Of a DNA stretch of 64,000 nucleotides, positions 53,723-64,000 are shown in pieces. The translations under genes were made by a program, and so were the position numbers. The stretch comes from Patiria pectinifera (lineage: Eukaryota; Echinodermata; Asteroidea; Valvatida; Asterinidae), in NCBI GenBank assembly GCA_029964075.1, contig CM057141.1, forward strand, positions 8,618,001 to 8,682,000, given 5' to 3'. The first letter of the stretch is position 1. Every line of letters begins with the position of its first letter. Under the pieces are notes generated by a model. The model did not search any database. It saw nothing but the letters and a program-made list of their open reading frames with translations, and was not told the DNA's origin.

Positions 53723-54717
53723 GTATTTACTTTTCTGTTATGCATGTTGGTAGTCCAATAGTAAACGCATGATATTGAGTGTTCATCACAAGTTAACCCA
53801 CACAGTTACACCATACAGCAAGGAGCAGGAGGAGTTACAACTCCCTCAACTACAAAGGTTCCATGTCTGTTAGTGCGGTTGTAAAACAGCTGGATTTGCG
53901 ACCGCAGCTAATGAGTAGAGCAACAAGACCGGAGCGCTTATCGGCTGATCTTCATGGTGACATCATCTGAAAAAAAAAACACAATGCAGTGTGTGATGTA
54001 GCATCCATGCTAACAAAAAATGGCAGCTTTGTATTCAGCGCTGAGGTTTCGATGATTATGAATTTGCAACGTTAATGTTGATGGGGCCAATTTTACATTT
54101 AATCGAAATTTTTAGAACAGGAATGAAACCAGTCATTTGATAGCTTGGCACTCGTAGATAATGGAAATATAACTTCTGAGTGATTTTTGGATCAGACTGA
54201 TTAACTTAAGAGTGGTGCACAAAACGCGGAGGGGGCTTGGCCATCACCCCTCTCCTGTTCCTTTTCGCTGATACTGGTGCAACACGACAAAATAAGAGAA
54301 ATTGAAACCAGTTTCTATTGACTTGGCACTTGAAGCACATGAAAATATAACTTCAGAGTGATTTTAGGTCCGACTATTAAATTAACTTAACCAGTTCATG
54401 TATGCACGCAAAGGTTTTGCGGTATTCGGAACGGATGAGGGATAAACACGCAATGAGCGAGGCCAGAAATATGTGTCTGCGACCTGCTCGCAGTGAGCGA
54501 GGCTGGAAATATCAGAGTGTGCTACCCGCAGATGATGGCCTGAACCAGTCTGGCATCAAGGTTCGTGAAAACAATCCTGTACCTGGGTTGGTCAATGTCA
54601 AAATAAACCTGGCGCGAACTGGATCATGCTAAGTTGCCCTCTCATGTTTACTGATGTCTTTCAGTTATTTGAAACCAATTTTATGAAGAAAGAGCACCCC
54701 TTCGTCGCAAAATGTCC
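53723..54717 (+). other. Intron sequence, nothing recognised
   Basis: A diverged direct repeat is visible: the phrase CTTGGCACT with GAAAATATAACTTC and AGAGTGATTTT occurs near 54145-54190 and 54320-54365. An open frame at 54402-54632 has no support. Confidence 0.45.
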
Positions 54718-55090
54718 AGTCTACTTTACTCAACTTACCTGTAGAGCAATCTAATGGATGCATACTCCCTATACCAACTAAGAGTTTGCACAATAGTGCC
54801 CCCTCGTGTCCTACCCATAGTGCCGGTGGCATGTATGCCTTGTGAGCGTCCTCTTTTCTCTTAGCAGCAGGTCGGGGAGGACGTGCTTATAATACACTCG
54901 TATTATTCGTCATTTTTTTGCTACCTTTTATCGATTAAGAGAAGATTTGATTAAAGAGTTATTAGCAGAGTTACAGTTTCGTCTTGTGAGATTATTTCTT
55001 AGAATGAGTCGTTCGGAGAGGACTGGCCCTGTCACATATGGGGAATGAAAATTCCGCCGGGACAGACCAAGTTCTTGGGGGTTATGGATT
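54718..55090 (+). mobile_element. DIRS left terminus and gag start, truncated
   Basis: AGTCTACTTTACTCAACTTA, CCTGTAGAGCAATCTAATGG, TAAGAGTTTGCACAATAG and CCTCTTTTCTCTTAGCAGC. It is the partner type of the complementary region at 42607-42650. After the leader an ATG at about 55004 opens MSRSERTGPVTYGE, comparable to MERRSAKGPTGPVEG of the element at 61119, then stops. The rest of the element is absent; LINE sequence follows. Confidence 0.75.
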
Positions 55091-55149
55091 ATGGATTTTC
55101 TGACTTAACAACAGCAGCGAGTATGATAAAATAATATTTTATCTGAAAT

Positions 55150-55735
55150 TAACATGTGCAATACTGGTACCCTGCAAGGAAATGCTCTGTCACCAACATT
55201 GTGTTTAATCTTAATTCAAATGATTTTATTTGTACAGATACATCTTCTTGTTTTACTGTAAAGTATGCAGATGATACTTACCTTGTTGGATTGATTTCAA
55301 ACAATGATGTCAGTGGATACAGGGACAATGTGAATAATTTTGTTTCATGGTGCAATGATAACTATCTCACCCTCAATGGTGCTAAATGTAAGGAAATGGT
55401 ATTTGATTTTAGGAAAAAGAGGAGCGATCATGAGTCTTTACATATCACGAATGTCTGGATGTCCACATTGATAATAAACTGAATTGGAAGTGCAATACTG
55501 TAAAAGTCATCGCTAAGTGCAACCAACGTCTGTATTTTCTTAAGGGCATAAAATCATTTAATGTTCATAGTGATATTATATATTTGTTTTATCGGGCAGT
55601 CATTCAATCTGTTTTATCATTCTGTAGTGTAGTTTGGTATAGTGGGATGTCTTCAGGAATCATCAAAATATTTATTTGGGTTTTCAAATCTGCAAGCAGG
55701 TTGGTTGTTGCTGATGTTAGGCAGTTCGACTCATT
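55150..55735 (+). pseudogene. LINE reverse transcriptase relic
   Basis: After a frame-shifted QGNALSPTL block (about 55175), the frame gives VKYADDTYLVGLISNNDVSG (catalytic YADD), YRDNVNNFVSWCNDNYLTLN, KEMVFDFRKKRSD, then after shifts VIAKCNQRLYFLKGI, FNVHSDIIYLFYRAVIQSVL and SFCSVVWYSG. This is the palm-to-C-terminal part of a non-LTR RT, 5'-truncated. It is not close to the LINEs at 6.5 or 43.7 kb. Confidence 0.85.
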
Positions 55736-56020
55736 GTGCAGTAATGCTTGTCATGGGAACAATCACGGTTGTGGGCAGCACCATCGCAAGCTCTGGGCAT
55801 GGGGGGGGGGACAGTACAAAGAAAAAACACACTTAGATATAGTTTTTTTATATGCTTATGGTTTTTGCCAATAGGGGGGCCAGTTGTGCATCAGCGGGGC
55901 CCAGCCCCCCCCCCCCCCCCCAGGCGACAGGCCTGGTTGCTAGGCCTTTGTGTTAACACTACTTTTATTTAAAATGTTGCAAAATGCATGATTCAATCTG
56001 AATAATCTCTTTATTCACAG
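55736..56020 (+). other. Intron DNA with G and C runs
   Basis: Contains a G run (55801) and a C run (55905) with CAGGCGACAGGCCTGG; possible MITE remnant. Ends at the acceptor TTTATTCACAG. Confidence 0.5.
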
Positions 56021-56571
56021 TTTCAGTGGTATTTCAACTTCAGTGGATACAGAATCTTCCTCCCACCTTGATCAGTCCAGCACGGTCACACTGGATACTG
56101 GTGACCAGAGTTATGATGAGCTGCTGCCACCATTAATTAAATCAGATCGTCACTCGCTTATTATTGGCAACAATTGGGTACTTCACAACAACAGTAGCTC
56201 TGGATTGACAAATGGACACTCTTTAATAGTTGATCCACCAGAAACAAATGGTGAAATTCAAAATGGATGTGATACACATCCCACAAACAATCTTGAACAG
56301 AGGACAAATATGATAGTAAATGGCATCACAAGCTGTTCTTCTGGAAATCTGTCTGCAGTGTTCGAGTGCAAGTGTTTAAGGAGCAAAGAAGTGACTTGCA
56401 AAAATATCCACAACAGTAACATGAATGCCTTTGTGAACGGTCATGACAAATGCCCTGAAACTACAGCATTTGTGAATAGCAACCAGGTGACAGCTAACAT
56501 GTTTCTTGGCTTCGCACCAACACGGATCAATGAGCTACCTCCTTTACCTCCCCCTCCTCCACCAATTTTAG
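56021..56571 (+). CDS. PH-domain protein, exon 5 (Ser/Asn-rich, poly-Pro start)
   Basis: 551 bases. The first base completes the codon split at 53722 and the last base starts a codon split by GTAAGT. The 183 full codons are rich in Ser, Asn and Thr (e.g. SSSHLDQSSTVTLD, NNSSSGLTNGHSL), probably disordered, with scattered Cys. They end in INELPPLPPPPPPIL, a run that looks like the beginning of a profilin/SH3-binding poly-proline region. PH, helix, then poly-Pro is compatible with a formin FH1 start, but also with other scaffold proteins. The stop seen after 56660 belongs to intron read-through. No further exon is recognised. Confidence 0.85.
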
Positions 56572-58530
56572 GTAAGTTGGACTTCATGTTTTGGGGTTTG
56601 TTTTTGTTTTTGTTTTGTTTTGTGTTGTTTTTGTTTATTAGTTTGTATTTTTTTGCTCGCATTTCTTGAACAGAGCATGCTGGTTTGAGTGCTCTTATGA
56701 GACATTTAATTGGTTTTAAAGTTTTATTTTATATCATTTTACATAGAGTGTTACCATAGAGTGTTACCATTTATTTATGAAGAAATGATGTAACTCGTTG
56801 TAACTGAAGGGTTACTGTAAGACTGGTATCTGCTCTTGTGCCACACTTGGGCACAATGCTGTGTAACATCACCAAAGGATGTGTACATGTATACACATAC
56901 AAATAGTTGACGTTGAACAATAGTATACACATATAGCCTGGCAATGAAGTCACCAGTGCACGTCTATGTGCCCCGAGGGACTGTGAGTGACTGACCAGAA
57001 GAGGACTCACAGGCCCAAAGGGGGCATAGACGTGCACTAGCGACCGAATTATGCCAGTCCATATGTTTTATAACACACCTCTGTCCAAAATATAAAATAA
57101 GGAAAGAAACTTTGTCTTTTAGTTGAAGTGTTCTCAACAATTAACTCTTAAGTCACTCGGAATTCAACCAACTGCTTCTCAGAACCACACAACTCACAAA
57201 GAGATATCATTCACATGGTGTTACCGCAAACCTTCCATTCATTAATCATGTCTCCATGCAAACCTTTAAGCCTCATTTAAGTTAAAAGCAATCCAACAAT
57301 AAGCAATTAAACACAATACATGGAAGTTGAAACAGAGGGCGCTGTAACTAGTTGAAAATGTGTACGTGCACAATGTCTTGACGCACAAGGACGACCTCGA
57401 TTAGAAAATGTGATGTTGAGTTTGGATTGTTGAGTTTGAATTGCAACAAGCCACGCCTTTCACTTAAAGACTGGTTAGGGATTAAATCGCTTAATCTACA
57501 CTCAAAGTAAGTGAATTTCATCCCGGTCATCTGTTTGTCATAACAAAAAAAACAATGTGCACTGACATCCACTGTTAAACCAATTGAAACTGTTGTCAAT
57601 CAGTTTCATTCTCACAAGATAATCTCTAGAATGGAATCTGATTTACCAATCTTCGGAGATGTCATTGTCACCTCACACTGAAACCACTCATGTACACTCT
57701 TTGGAAATTAGGCTATTTTATGGGAAACTTAGGGGGCTTCTTTTGATCAATTTTGGGGCTTCTTTGGCAAACGGACTAGTGCAAAACCTCAGCGTGATTT
57801 TTGCATGGGACGGCGGCCTCGGCTTGTATGCACAATCATTTCATGGAAGGCGGCAAGAGCTTATTGTGCACTCGCACTTGTTTTTGCACGGGCCAATAAT
57901 TAAACATCAGAGAAAGATAAATGAAAAAACTAAAATAAAATGGGTTAAGACTAGACAGAGGGATGTTCGCTGATTTTTTTTTAATGCAAACGATAAAATT
58001 AACTAAAAATGTTAAACTTTTATATGCCTGTGCATCTGCGGGTAGTACTGGAACCGGGCACCCGATGGAAAAAAATACAGGTAACCGGGTACCAGTCAAA
58101 GCAACACAACCCAAAACTTCCGATCCCAGAAGTTGGTAACTAAGTTGCATAAATAAAGGGTGCGCTACTGCGCATGATAATACTATCACGTTGATGCATT
58201 ATTAGTGTAGCGGTACGCCATTAAGGAGGTCCGCTCAAATGATTAGATTTAAGGACGCCAAGGACAATCAAGACAAACAGAAAGAATCAAGGAGTCAAAT
58301 TATGCTTGGTCTCATGAACTTGTTCACAAAAATCGATTACAATAATAAACACCTGATCTCAATTTTAACTCACAAAAGCAAGTGTTACAAAAAGCATATA
58401 AGATTCAATTTCTAGAAGATATACATTTGCCAATGATAACTTACAATCACAAAGTTTGTATTTCTAAAGTTGCCCTAAGGTTGAAAGTGCCCTAAGAATA
58501 AAAGTGAGGTTCCTAATCACTATGAACATC
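56572..58530 (+). other. Probable intron, nothing recognised
   Basis: Short frames only. A GTGTTACCATAGAGTGTTACC doublet lies at 56750. No transposon ends found. Confidence 0.5.
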
Positions 58531-58854
58531 TTCATCCCTTAAAAATTCGTTAAAGAGCCATTTTCCCTTGAAATTACAGTTAACAAAATTTTCACGGATT
58601 TTTTAACATATTAAAACAGATTAGGAGTCCTTGAAAACACCCTTAAGAAAGTCGTTTGTTTACCCATGGAGATAGACCCATCGTACAGCTATGTATAGCC
58701 AATGATAATCCTCAGTGGCCAGGGTCATTAAAAATCTGTGAAAATACCCCTACAGGATTAGTCCTATATAAGCCCCATGTAAATGTCCATTAAACATCTT
58801 TTAAAGACTCTTTTCACGGAGAAATGGACTTTTAATGAATTTTTAAGGGATGAA
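58531..58854. repeat. Fold-back repeat with 33-bp arms
   Basis: TTCATCCCTTAAAAATTC plus further pairing bases (58531-58563) is the inverse, with a few mismatches, of 58822-58854. The interior also has TTAAAAAT-type strings. Probably a MITE; ends and target duplication unclear. Confidence 0.65.
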
Positions 58855-59495
58855 GTTGTTCACAAGATTCCCAGGTGCCCCGAACGGCTGGCCAGTGTAT
58901 GGCTGTGTTGTGAACTCGGCCTTCCAAATTGCACCTGACATGAAACAGCCATATTGCAATAAATCAACATGTGACTTACACGATGTATACGGTGATTAAA
59001 ACTTTGAGATTACGATAACTAATTCACCCCAAAATCACTGCTTTTGTCAACATGAAATACACTAAAACCTAGCCCAGCGGTAGCAGAGAACTTGCATTAT
59101 GACATTAGAATGTACAGAAAATACAAATGTCACTCATTTTAAACTAAAATGTTGGTTTTTAAGCACAAATCTATACACATAATACTCACACTTTGGTGTG
59201 CAGGCAAAAAAGGGCTGATATTTGCGCGTTCACACACTGAGTACAGGCGTTTATATACATTTTTCTGGGCTGTGTGCTAATTGTATGGTGCCTCGTAAAA
59301 GATGTCTCACTACATTAGTATGAACAATAAAGGTCAGACTGTCAGAGGAGTTATAAGTATCAATAACTATTAGTCATTAAAAACTGGTAAGCTTTGTAGA
59401 GGTGAGAGAAGTGTCGTCAGCCACAATAATCTGAGCCACGACAAACAGGAGCGATGACAAACATCAGTACAACATTGCATAACTTGCATTCTCAC
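58855..59495. other. No gene recognised
   Basis: AT-rich DNA without supported frames or repeats. Confidence 0.5.
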
Positions 59496-59503
59496 TCGGA
59501 GAC

Positions 59504-59795
59504 CAGCGGCATGGCTACCCCTCCACTGAAACTTGGCGTCCGTAGAAAAGCGCAGGCATATCAGTTACCATGATTAGCTGGAAGAACACAAAGTCCCTTT
59601 CTTCCGCGATTTTGTACGTAATTTTTTTAGCAACAGTCCCTTTTTTGGTGTCCAGTCCGTCGTCCCCCCCCCCCCATTTGATTTTACAGAGGGCGGGTGT
59701 CCGGTAAAACTAACCGGTCTACCTTTGAGCCCCTCCATTGTAACCTCGAGCCATCCCATAGGCCCTCTAGGATAAGAACCCTGGCTACGCCGCTG
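59504..59795. mobile_element. hAT-type MITE, CAGCGGCGTAGCCAGG family
   Basis: Left end CAGCGGCATGGCTACC, right end inverted CAGCGGCGTAGCCAGG. Exact 8-bp duplication TCGGAGAC at 59496-59503 and 59796-59803. 292 bp, non-coding, with an internal C run. Related to 32364-32563. Confidence 0.92.
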
Positions 59796-59803
59796 TCGGA
59801 GAC

Positions 59804-60565
59804 ATGCCCGTTGCGTCAGCAGCAGTAGTGAAGGTAGACTTCTTGGTCATGTTTGACCTTTTCTTAAAAAATATGCAAAGGTCACATGAATATGTATGGA
59901 GTATGATATGAATATAAAACTATGGGGGGTAAGATATTTGGGCCAAGTTTGACCTGGTGTATGGACGGAAATGAATTTGGAATAGGATAGGGTAAGAAAC
60001 CGAATACAGTTTGACCTAATGTAAGGAAAGATTGCCCTAATGTATGGGCAAAATACATGTATATAATTTCAATACAGCATAGTTTACAAACGTATTGTTA
60101 TGAGTTGTACAATGTAACGGTGGTCAGTGAACAGCTGTTGTGTTAGATAATCGTTGGACAATGGGACTGTAATTGGCAGGGCCCATGTGCGCTCCACATG
60201 CCATCCAGAAGTAGTTAATCCCTAGAACAACAGGTGGCTGGAAAGGATTAGTGACCACTCTGTGTGGTCCTGAAGTAATGAACAATTTTACAAGTGAGTC
60301 ATAGTTATACGTAAAAAAGTAAGTGTCAGACTACCGATCATTTGGTCATTTATGCACCGTTGAGGAATAGTATAAAGTCATATAGAGCTACAGCACCGCG
60401 TAACACTGAGTAAGCTGAACGTCATCAAACATGTATACTGAGAAATACAAAATTGTCAAACTTACAAAGAGCTCGGTATCATCCTGGACACCGTTGAACT
60501 CAATGCTGATCAATCAGCTTTTGCTCTTAATTGGCTGTATGAGCTGACTTTACATTGCAACTAAG
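59804..60565. other. No gene recognised
   Basis: AT-rich DNA; phrases TTTGACCT and GTATGGA recur loosely at 59850-60060. No coding evidence. Confidence 0.5.
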
Positions 60566-60787
60566 ATGATGAAGAAGACTTGCCGTATCAGTATGGGTAC
60601 GGTAATGACGACTATTAAGATGATTCGAAGGTACCGGCTGAGCAAGATTCTCAAGTGGACGACGGCGACTCGGATGATGATAATCTGTGGGCAGCAGCTG
60701 AGGAAGATTTTCAAGAGGACATGGAGAATCAGCGGCCGAGGAAGAGGATGCGAGTGGAGAGATCAGCAGATTATTACAAGAGTCTAC
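60566..60787 (+). pseudogene. Acidic coding-like segment cut by a DIRS insertion
   Basis: One frame (starting GAT at 60568) reads DDEEDLPYQYGYGNDDY, a stop, then DDSKVPAEQDSQVDDGDSDD and EEDFQEDMENQRPRKRMRVE: a strongly acidic stretch followed by a basic, nuclear-signal-like cluster, with protein-like composition over 70 codons but one stop. It ends where the DIRS terminus starts. It may be a broken exon or part of another element; I do not recognise it. Confidence 0.35.
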
Positions 60788-61118
60788 AGCACTCATCTTA
60801 CCCGTAGAGCCACTACCTATGCATATTTCCCCAGAGGGCGCAATACATCCGCTAAGAGTTCACACAATTGGCTACCCACTGTGCCCCGCGGCCCGGCCGC
60901 CATCTTAGCTTCCTCTTTTCTCTTGGCGTCGGATGGTGAAAGATTGTTTTTTTCACCGGCGGAAAAATCTCGGGTTTTCTTCACCATCCTACGTCCGCTT
61001 GAGATTATTTCTTTGAATTTAATAAAGTAGAGTTTGTCTTCAATCTGTGTATCTTCATTTGTTTGAGTTTCAATCTCCGTAAGAACATATATTCATTCAA
61101 TTTTCTACGTTGATTGTA

Positions 61119-61880
61119 ATGGAAAGGAGATCGGCTAAGGGCCCGACAGGACCTGTGGAGGGATTTCCACGGGACCATCGGCCTCTCTAGAGGCACAAGG
61201 TCGGGAGGCACCCCCCCCCCCTCCTCTGGACCTCACCTCGACCGTAAATCTGCTGGAGGCACCCCCCTCCGCCTGCAGATTTCACCCCGTCACTCGGAAA
61301 CGGGTGATGGTGACCCCAAAGGCCAGGTAACGGGCTACATTCAGCCCACTCCACCGGCCGCGTTCTACGGGGAAATAAGAGCCGAACCTCGGCAGTAAGC
61401 TGCAAGGGCAAGCGGGGCACCCCCCTCGCAAAATTGCCCTCCAAGGCCTCTGGACAAGCCATATCGAGCTCCGTGTCCAAGGCTTCCGACACGCCCAGCA
61501 TGACCGGGCGACCGGAGATAGCCCATGGGTCCCCCACAGGTGATGGCCCCCCGGCTAGCTCCGCTTCACGAGTCGAGTCGGCTCTAACCACCACCGGCCC
61601 GCCAGGATTCGGCCCGCCGTTGGGAGAACTACAGCGGCCTCCAAGTTTATCTTTAACTTCAGAGGTTTTCCACTGTTCCGGAATACCTGCGCCACCACCT
61701 ATTTCTGAACCATCTTCGGGAGAACAACGCGGTCGCCATTCCAAGAACGGGAAGTCTCACCGTAAAAGACGTCTTTACTGGTCAGAATCAGAGTCTTCCT
61801 CAGACCGATCCCAATACTGGGCCAAACGCCATAAGCACGTGGGATCAGTCTTCACGGCCGACTTTTTCCAAGCCTTCTAG
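61119..61880 (+). pseudogene. DIRS gag N-terminal part
   Basis: An ATG at 61119 opens MERRSAKGPTGPVEGFP and soon meets a stop. An in-phase frame from about 61434 encodes a Ser/Pro-rich stretch, HCSGIPAPPPISEPSSGE, a basic KSHRKRRLYW patch, SESESSSDRSQYW and VFTADFFQAF before a stop at 61878. Same order as the gag at 37690-38379. C runs near 61210 probably cause frame slips. Confidence 0.7.
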
Positions 61881-62005
61881 GCATTTTCGGCCTCCGTTTC
61901 GGCCATATCAGCGGCGGGTTTTCCGGCGGGACAACTCGCCCCACTTGCGGGACAGTTCGCCCCTACGCGGGTCAACTCGCCCCACAAGGTGAACACTCAC
62001 CAGGA

Positions 62006-62512
62006 ATGAGTCAAGTTGCCCCTTACATCGCTCCATTAACACGCATGGGTGCTGAACGGTCACATCAGCGCGATACGGCCGCGAGACAACTCTCTCCCGA
62101 TTTCGCCCCCAATGTTGCCCCATCAACTACACATGAACCCAGCCAGATTCACCGCGATCAGTTACATCTTCCACACACTGTGAGTCGTCCTCCTGATTCG
62201 CCCTCGGCCATTTCCATTCATCCATCCGCTCATTTTTCTGACTCGGATGGGGATCTGGTACCCGGTCCTGTGGATCATCACCAGCGCAAGGACACTGAGG
62301 TACATGCTGGGTCTTTGGCAAAGGGTTCGCTGCATCCTTCTCGATCAGACCATGGTTCCGATAACGAGGGTGAAGATGTCATCAATACTCGACACCTCAC
62401 CCCACTGGAAACCCATTTTCGGCTTGTCCAACGTGATATGATCCGCTTTTTGGGCCTACTAGAGTTGACTATGCCGGAACCAGATCTCGCTCCGCAACAT
62501 TCCTTCAAATAG
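62006..62512 (+). CDS. DIRS gag middle part
   Basis: 168 codons in a different frame: LPHTVSRPPDSPSAISIHPS, HFSDSDGDLV, then LTPLETHFRLVQRDMIRFLG (residues about 132-151), matching FETQLRLVQRDMVRALQL at 38.8 kb. A stop at 62510 separates it from the next block (62683), with degraded sequence between (RDM helix, then FPALPLDQFCIKHIQNIINR in shifted frame). Confidence 0.7.
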   Translation: MSQVAPYIAPLTRMGAERSHQRDTAARQLSPDFAPNVAPSTTHEPSQIHRDQLHLPHTVSRPPDSPSAISIHPSAHFSDSDGDLVPGPVDHHQRKDTEVHAGSLAKGSLHPSRSDHGSDNEGEDVINTRHLTPLETHFRLVQRDMIRFLGLLELTMPEPDLAPQHSFK

Positions 62513-62682
62513 CGCACAGCATTGGATGAACCAGCGGGACATGTAGCGCTTTTCCCTGCTCTTCCGCTTGACCAGTTTTGCATAAAGCACATCCAGAACA
62601 TCATCAACCGCAAAGACTGGAAAGCCTTTGATTATCGGGCCAATGCGTATTTCCGCTATCCCCGAAAGATTTTGAAGGCTAC

Positions 62683-63252
62683 TTGACTGTGTCACAAGTT
62701 CTGGACTCTGCCAAAGATAAGTTGGCCGCAGACAGAAGTGCATCTCGCAATCTGTTTGCCGATCCTATTCAGAACAAACTGGAGACAATTCTCAAGAAAG
62801 CCGACTATGCCTCCAGATTTGGAATGCGAGCTACGTCCTTCATGCTTCTACTGTTCGAATATCTTGTCAAGGGCTGCGAGGACGAAACCACAATTCCTGT
62901 CCATATGCTCTCCGTAGCTTTTAGGTGCTTAGACGACTCCCTTCGTCTATCCCCAGAGCAATTCATACGTATCTCGACTTTGACAACGTCCTACCGCCGA
63001 GGCAACATTCTAGACGCCCTTTTCCTCCCATCGGAAAGAACCAAGAAACAATTAGAATCTCTCCCTCTCATGGGACCAGACCTTTTCGCCGGCAAATTCC
63101 AAGAGGCAATGGAGGCGGAAGCGAAACGCATAGATGCAACGGACAAGATTAATCTCCGCAAGTCAACATCGAAGTCCGGTCCGGACCAGCCGAAAGCTTG
63201 TAAGCCCAAGCCTTACCAACCACCGGCTGATCGCCCTGCGAAATCCTTTTGA
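62683..63252 (+). CDS. DIRS gag C-terminal part
   Basis: 189 codons. TVSQVLDSAKDKLAADRS, ATSFMLLLFEYLVKGCEDET (about 57-76), SLRLSPEQFIRISTL (about 90-104), LPLMGPDLFAGKFQEAME (about 127-144), then a Lys/Pro-rich tail. It contains the segment that is deleted in the gag at 38408. Same family as the relic at 34.7-35.1 kb. Confidence 0.78.
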   Translation: MTVSQVLDSAKDKLAADRSASRNLFADPIQNKLETILKKADYASRFGMRATSFMLLLFEYLVKGCEDETTIPVHMLSVAFRCLDDSLRLSPEQFIRISTLTTSYRRGNILDALFLPSERTKKQLESLPLMGPDLFAGKFQEAMEAEAKRIDATDKINLRKSTSKSGPDQPKACKPKPYQPPADRPAKSF

Positions 63253-63382
63253 ACCAGGGCCTTTCGTGGTCGTACCTCCAACCAATTACAAACTATGACA
63301 CGCCCATCAAACCAGTGCCGGGCCAACCCTACCGCTAGAGTGGCCGGTCATAAAAGCCACCGGCCTCCCGGTTCACTGGGGG

Positions 63383-64000
63383 TTGGTCGATGACTTTCTA
63401 GAGCTTCGGCAGCCCCACACTGACCCGTGGGCGGCTGCCTTCAAGCTTTCAAGCTTCAAGCTTTGGTCCCAGGCCGTCTCCGATTGGTGGGTGCTTCAAA
63501 CGATCCAGTTCGGTTATATTCTAGAGTTTATGAACACCCCCCTCCCAAACAAGCCATTGTATTTAAGCAACTGGATTAAATCCAACATCATTTACGTTAA
63601 TGATCTTCTGACCGAAAATGGTGAATTGTCAACTGAGTATATCAGAGACAAACTAATTAATAAGAAACATAACTGGTTAGCAGAAATGTACACATTAAAG
63701 AAGGCCATACCAAAAGAATGGTTAAGAACCCTAGCAAATAATAAAAACAAAACTCCCTTTGAAAGGCAGGTCTACGTCAATGATGCTTTAAGCAGTTCAG
63801 AAAATATTACAACTAAAGAAATATACAAGGTTTTAATTAACGAAAAGAGTAAAACGCCAGTTAGTCACAAGCGCTGGGACGATATACTAAATGAAGAAAT
63901 ACAGTGGAATTCTGTGTGGAAACAAAAAATTATTAACGTAAAAGAAGCTCAGTTAAGAAACTTTAATTACACATTTTTTACACCGCATACTACCAACTAA
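63383..64000 (+). CDS. Chimeric frame: DIRS RT start fused to L1/Tx1-like LINE C-terminus
   Basis: 205 codons ending in TAA at the window edge. Residues 1-55 resemble the DIRS RT start (FKLWSQAVSDWWVLQTIQFG, YILEFMNTPLP; compare FWREITCDKRVLSIVSHGYQ at 39.4 kb). From about residue 57 the composition turns AT-rich and the sequence becomes a LINE C-terminal domain: KPLYLSNWIKSNIIYVNDLL, LKKAIPKEWLRTL, SVWKQKIINVKEAQLRNFNY, a pattern of L1/Tx1-group proteins (W...G...I.DL, then LREFQYK-like end). The junction lies near 63550. The open frame is a chance in-frame join; no single protein family has this order. Confidence 0.75.
   Translation: MVDDFLELRQPHTDPWAAAFKLSSFKLWSQAVSDWWVLQTIQFGYILEFMNTPLPNKPLYLSNWIKSNIIYVNDLLTENGELSTEYIRDKLINKKHNWLAEMYTLKKAIPKEWLRTLANNKNKTPFERQVYVNDALSSSENITTKEIYKVLINEKSKTPVSHKRWDDILNEEIQWNSVWKQKIINVKEAQLRNFNYTFFTPHTTN

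Larger units (their letters stand above)
60788..63549 (+). mobile_element. DIRS-like element, 5' part with gag and RT start
   Basis: The left terminus (ATCTTACCCGTAGAGCC, TATGCATATTTCCCC, AGAGGGCGCAATAC, TAAGAGTTCACACAATTGG, CTTCCTCTTTTCTCTTGG) runs to about 60990, then the leader, gag pieces and the beginning of RT. At about 63550 the RT is replaced by LINE sequence. The 3' half would lie beyond the window. Confidence 0.82.

Noticed and set aside
57659-57973. 104-codon plus frame as a further exon of the PH gene
   Set aside because: No acceptor in the phase required by the donor at 56571 and no domain similarity.

Overview
The window reads as non-coding-rich genomic DNA of an animal, most likely a marine invertebrate. 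The reasons are GT-AG introns, long introns packed with transposable elements, and a mixture of DIRS-like, Penelope-like, Ty3/gypsy and several non-LTR elements with hAT-like MITEs and Helitron-like repeats. One LINE carries a 2A-like peptide, a feature known from retrotransposons of sea urchins, amphioxus and molluscs. I cannot name the species.

The only host gene I can support runs on the plus strand. Five exons (22628-22786, 30076-30145, 31947-32093, 53586-53722, 56021-56571) join with matching splice phases. They give the later part of a PH domain, a helical segment, a Ser/Asn-rich linker and the start of a poly-proline run. The order is compatible with a PH-domain formin, but no FH2 domain lies in the window. 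Both ends of the gene lie outside what I can recognise.

1-22.6 kb: small MITEs and palindromes; a DIRS relic (1.9-2.95 kb); and a Ty3/gypsy element (plus strand) cut in two by a minus-strand LTR retrotransposon at 4427-16688, with a 5-bp duplication CAGAT on both sides. Inside that insertion lie a degraded LINE (6.5-9.2 kb, with 69-bp 5' monomers), a 145-bp tandem array holding a MITE, and the insertion's own integrase. A 2.37-kb hAT-type element rich in GAGTAC repeats (20195-22565) ends about 60 bp before the first recognised exon.

22.8-53.6 kb: introns. These hold a Helitron inside a roughly 60-bp tandem array, two MITEs, a DIRS gag relic, a structurally complete but gene-deleted DIRS element (36060-40986) with a LINE inside its left terminal repeat, a second DIRS 3' half, a full-length-looking CR1-like LINE (43203-47544, minus) that appears to have landed in the tail of a Penelope-like element (PLE; 47535-49502, minus), and CRE-rich Helitron-like repeats (50.5-53.5 kb).

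53.7-64 kb: a DIRS 5' end, a LINE reverse-transcriptase relic, the last recognised exon, a fold-back repeat, a MITE, and another DIRS element whose reverse transcriptase is interrupted by an L1/Tx1-like LINE tail that runs to the window end. I found no new defence or metabolic system. The interest lies in the nested transposon record, the 2A-like LINE, the PLE/LINE junction and the split PH gene.
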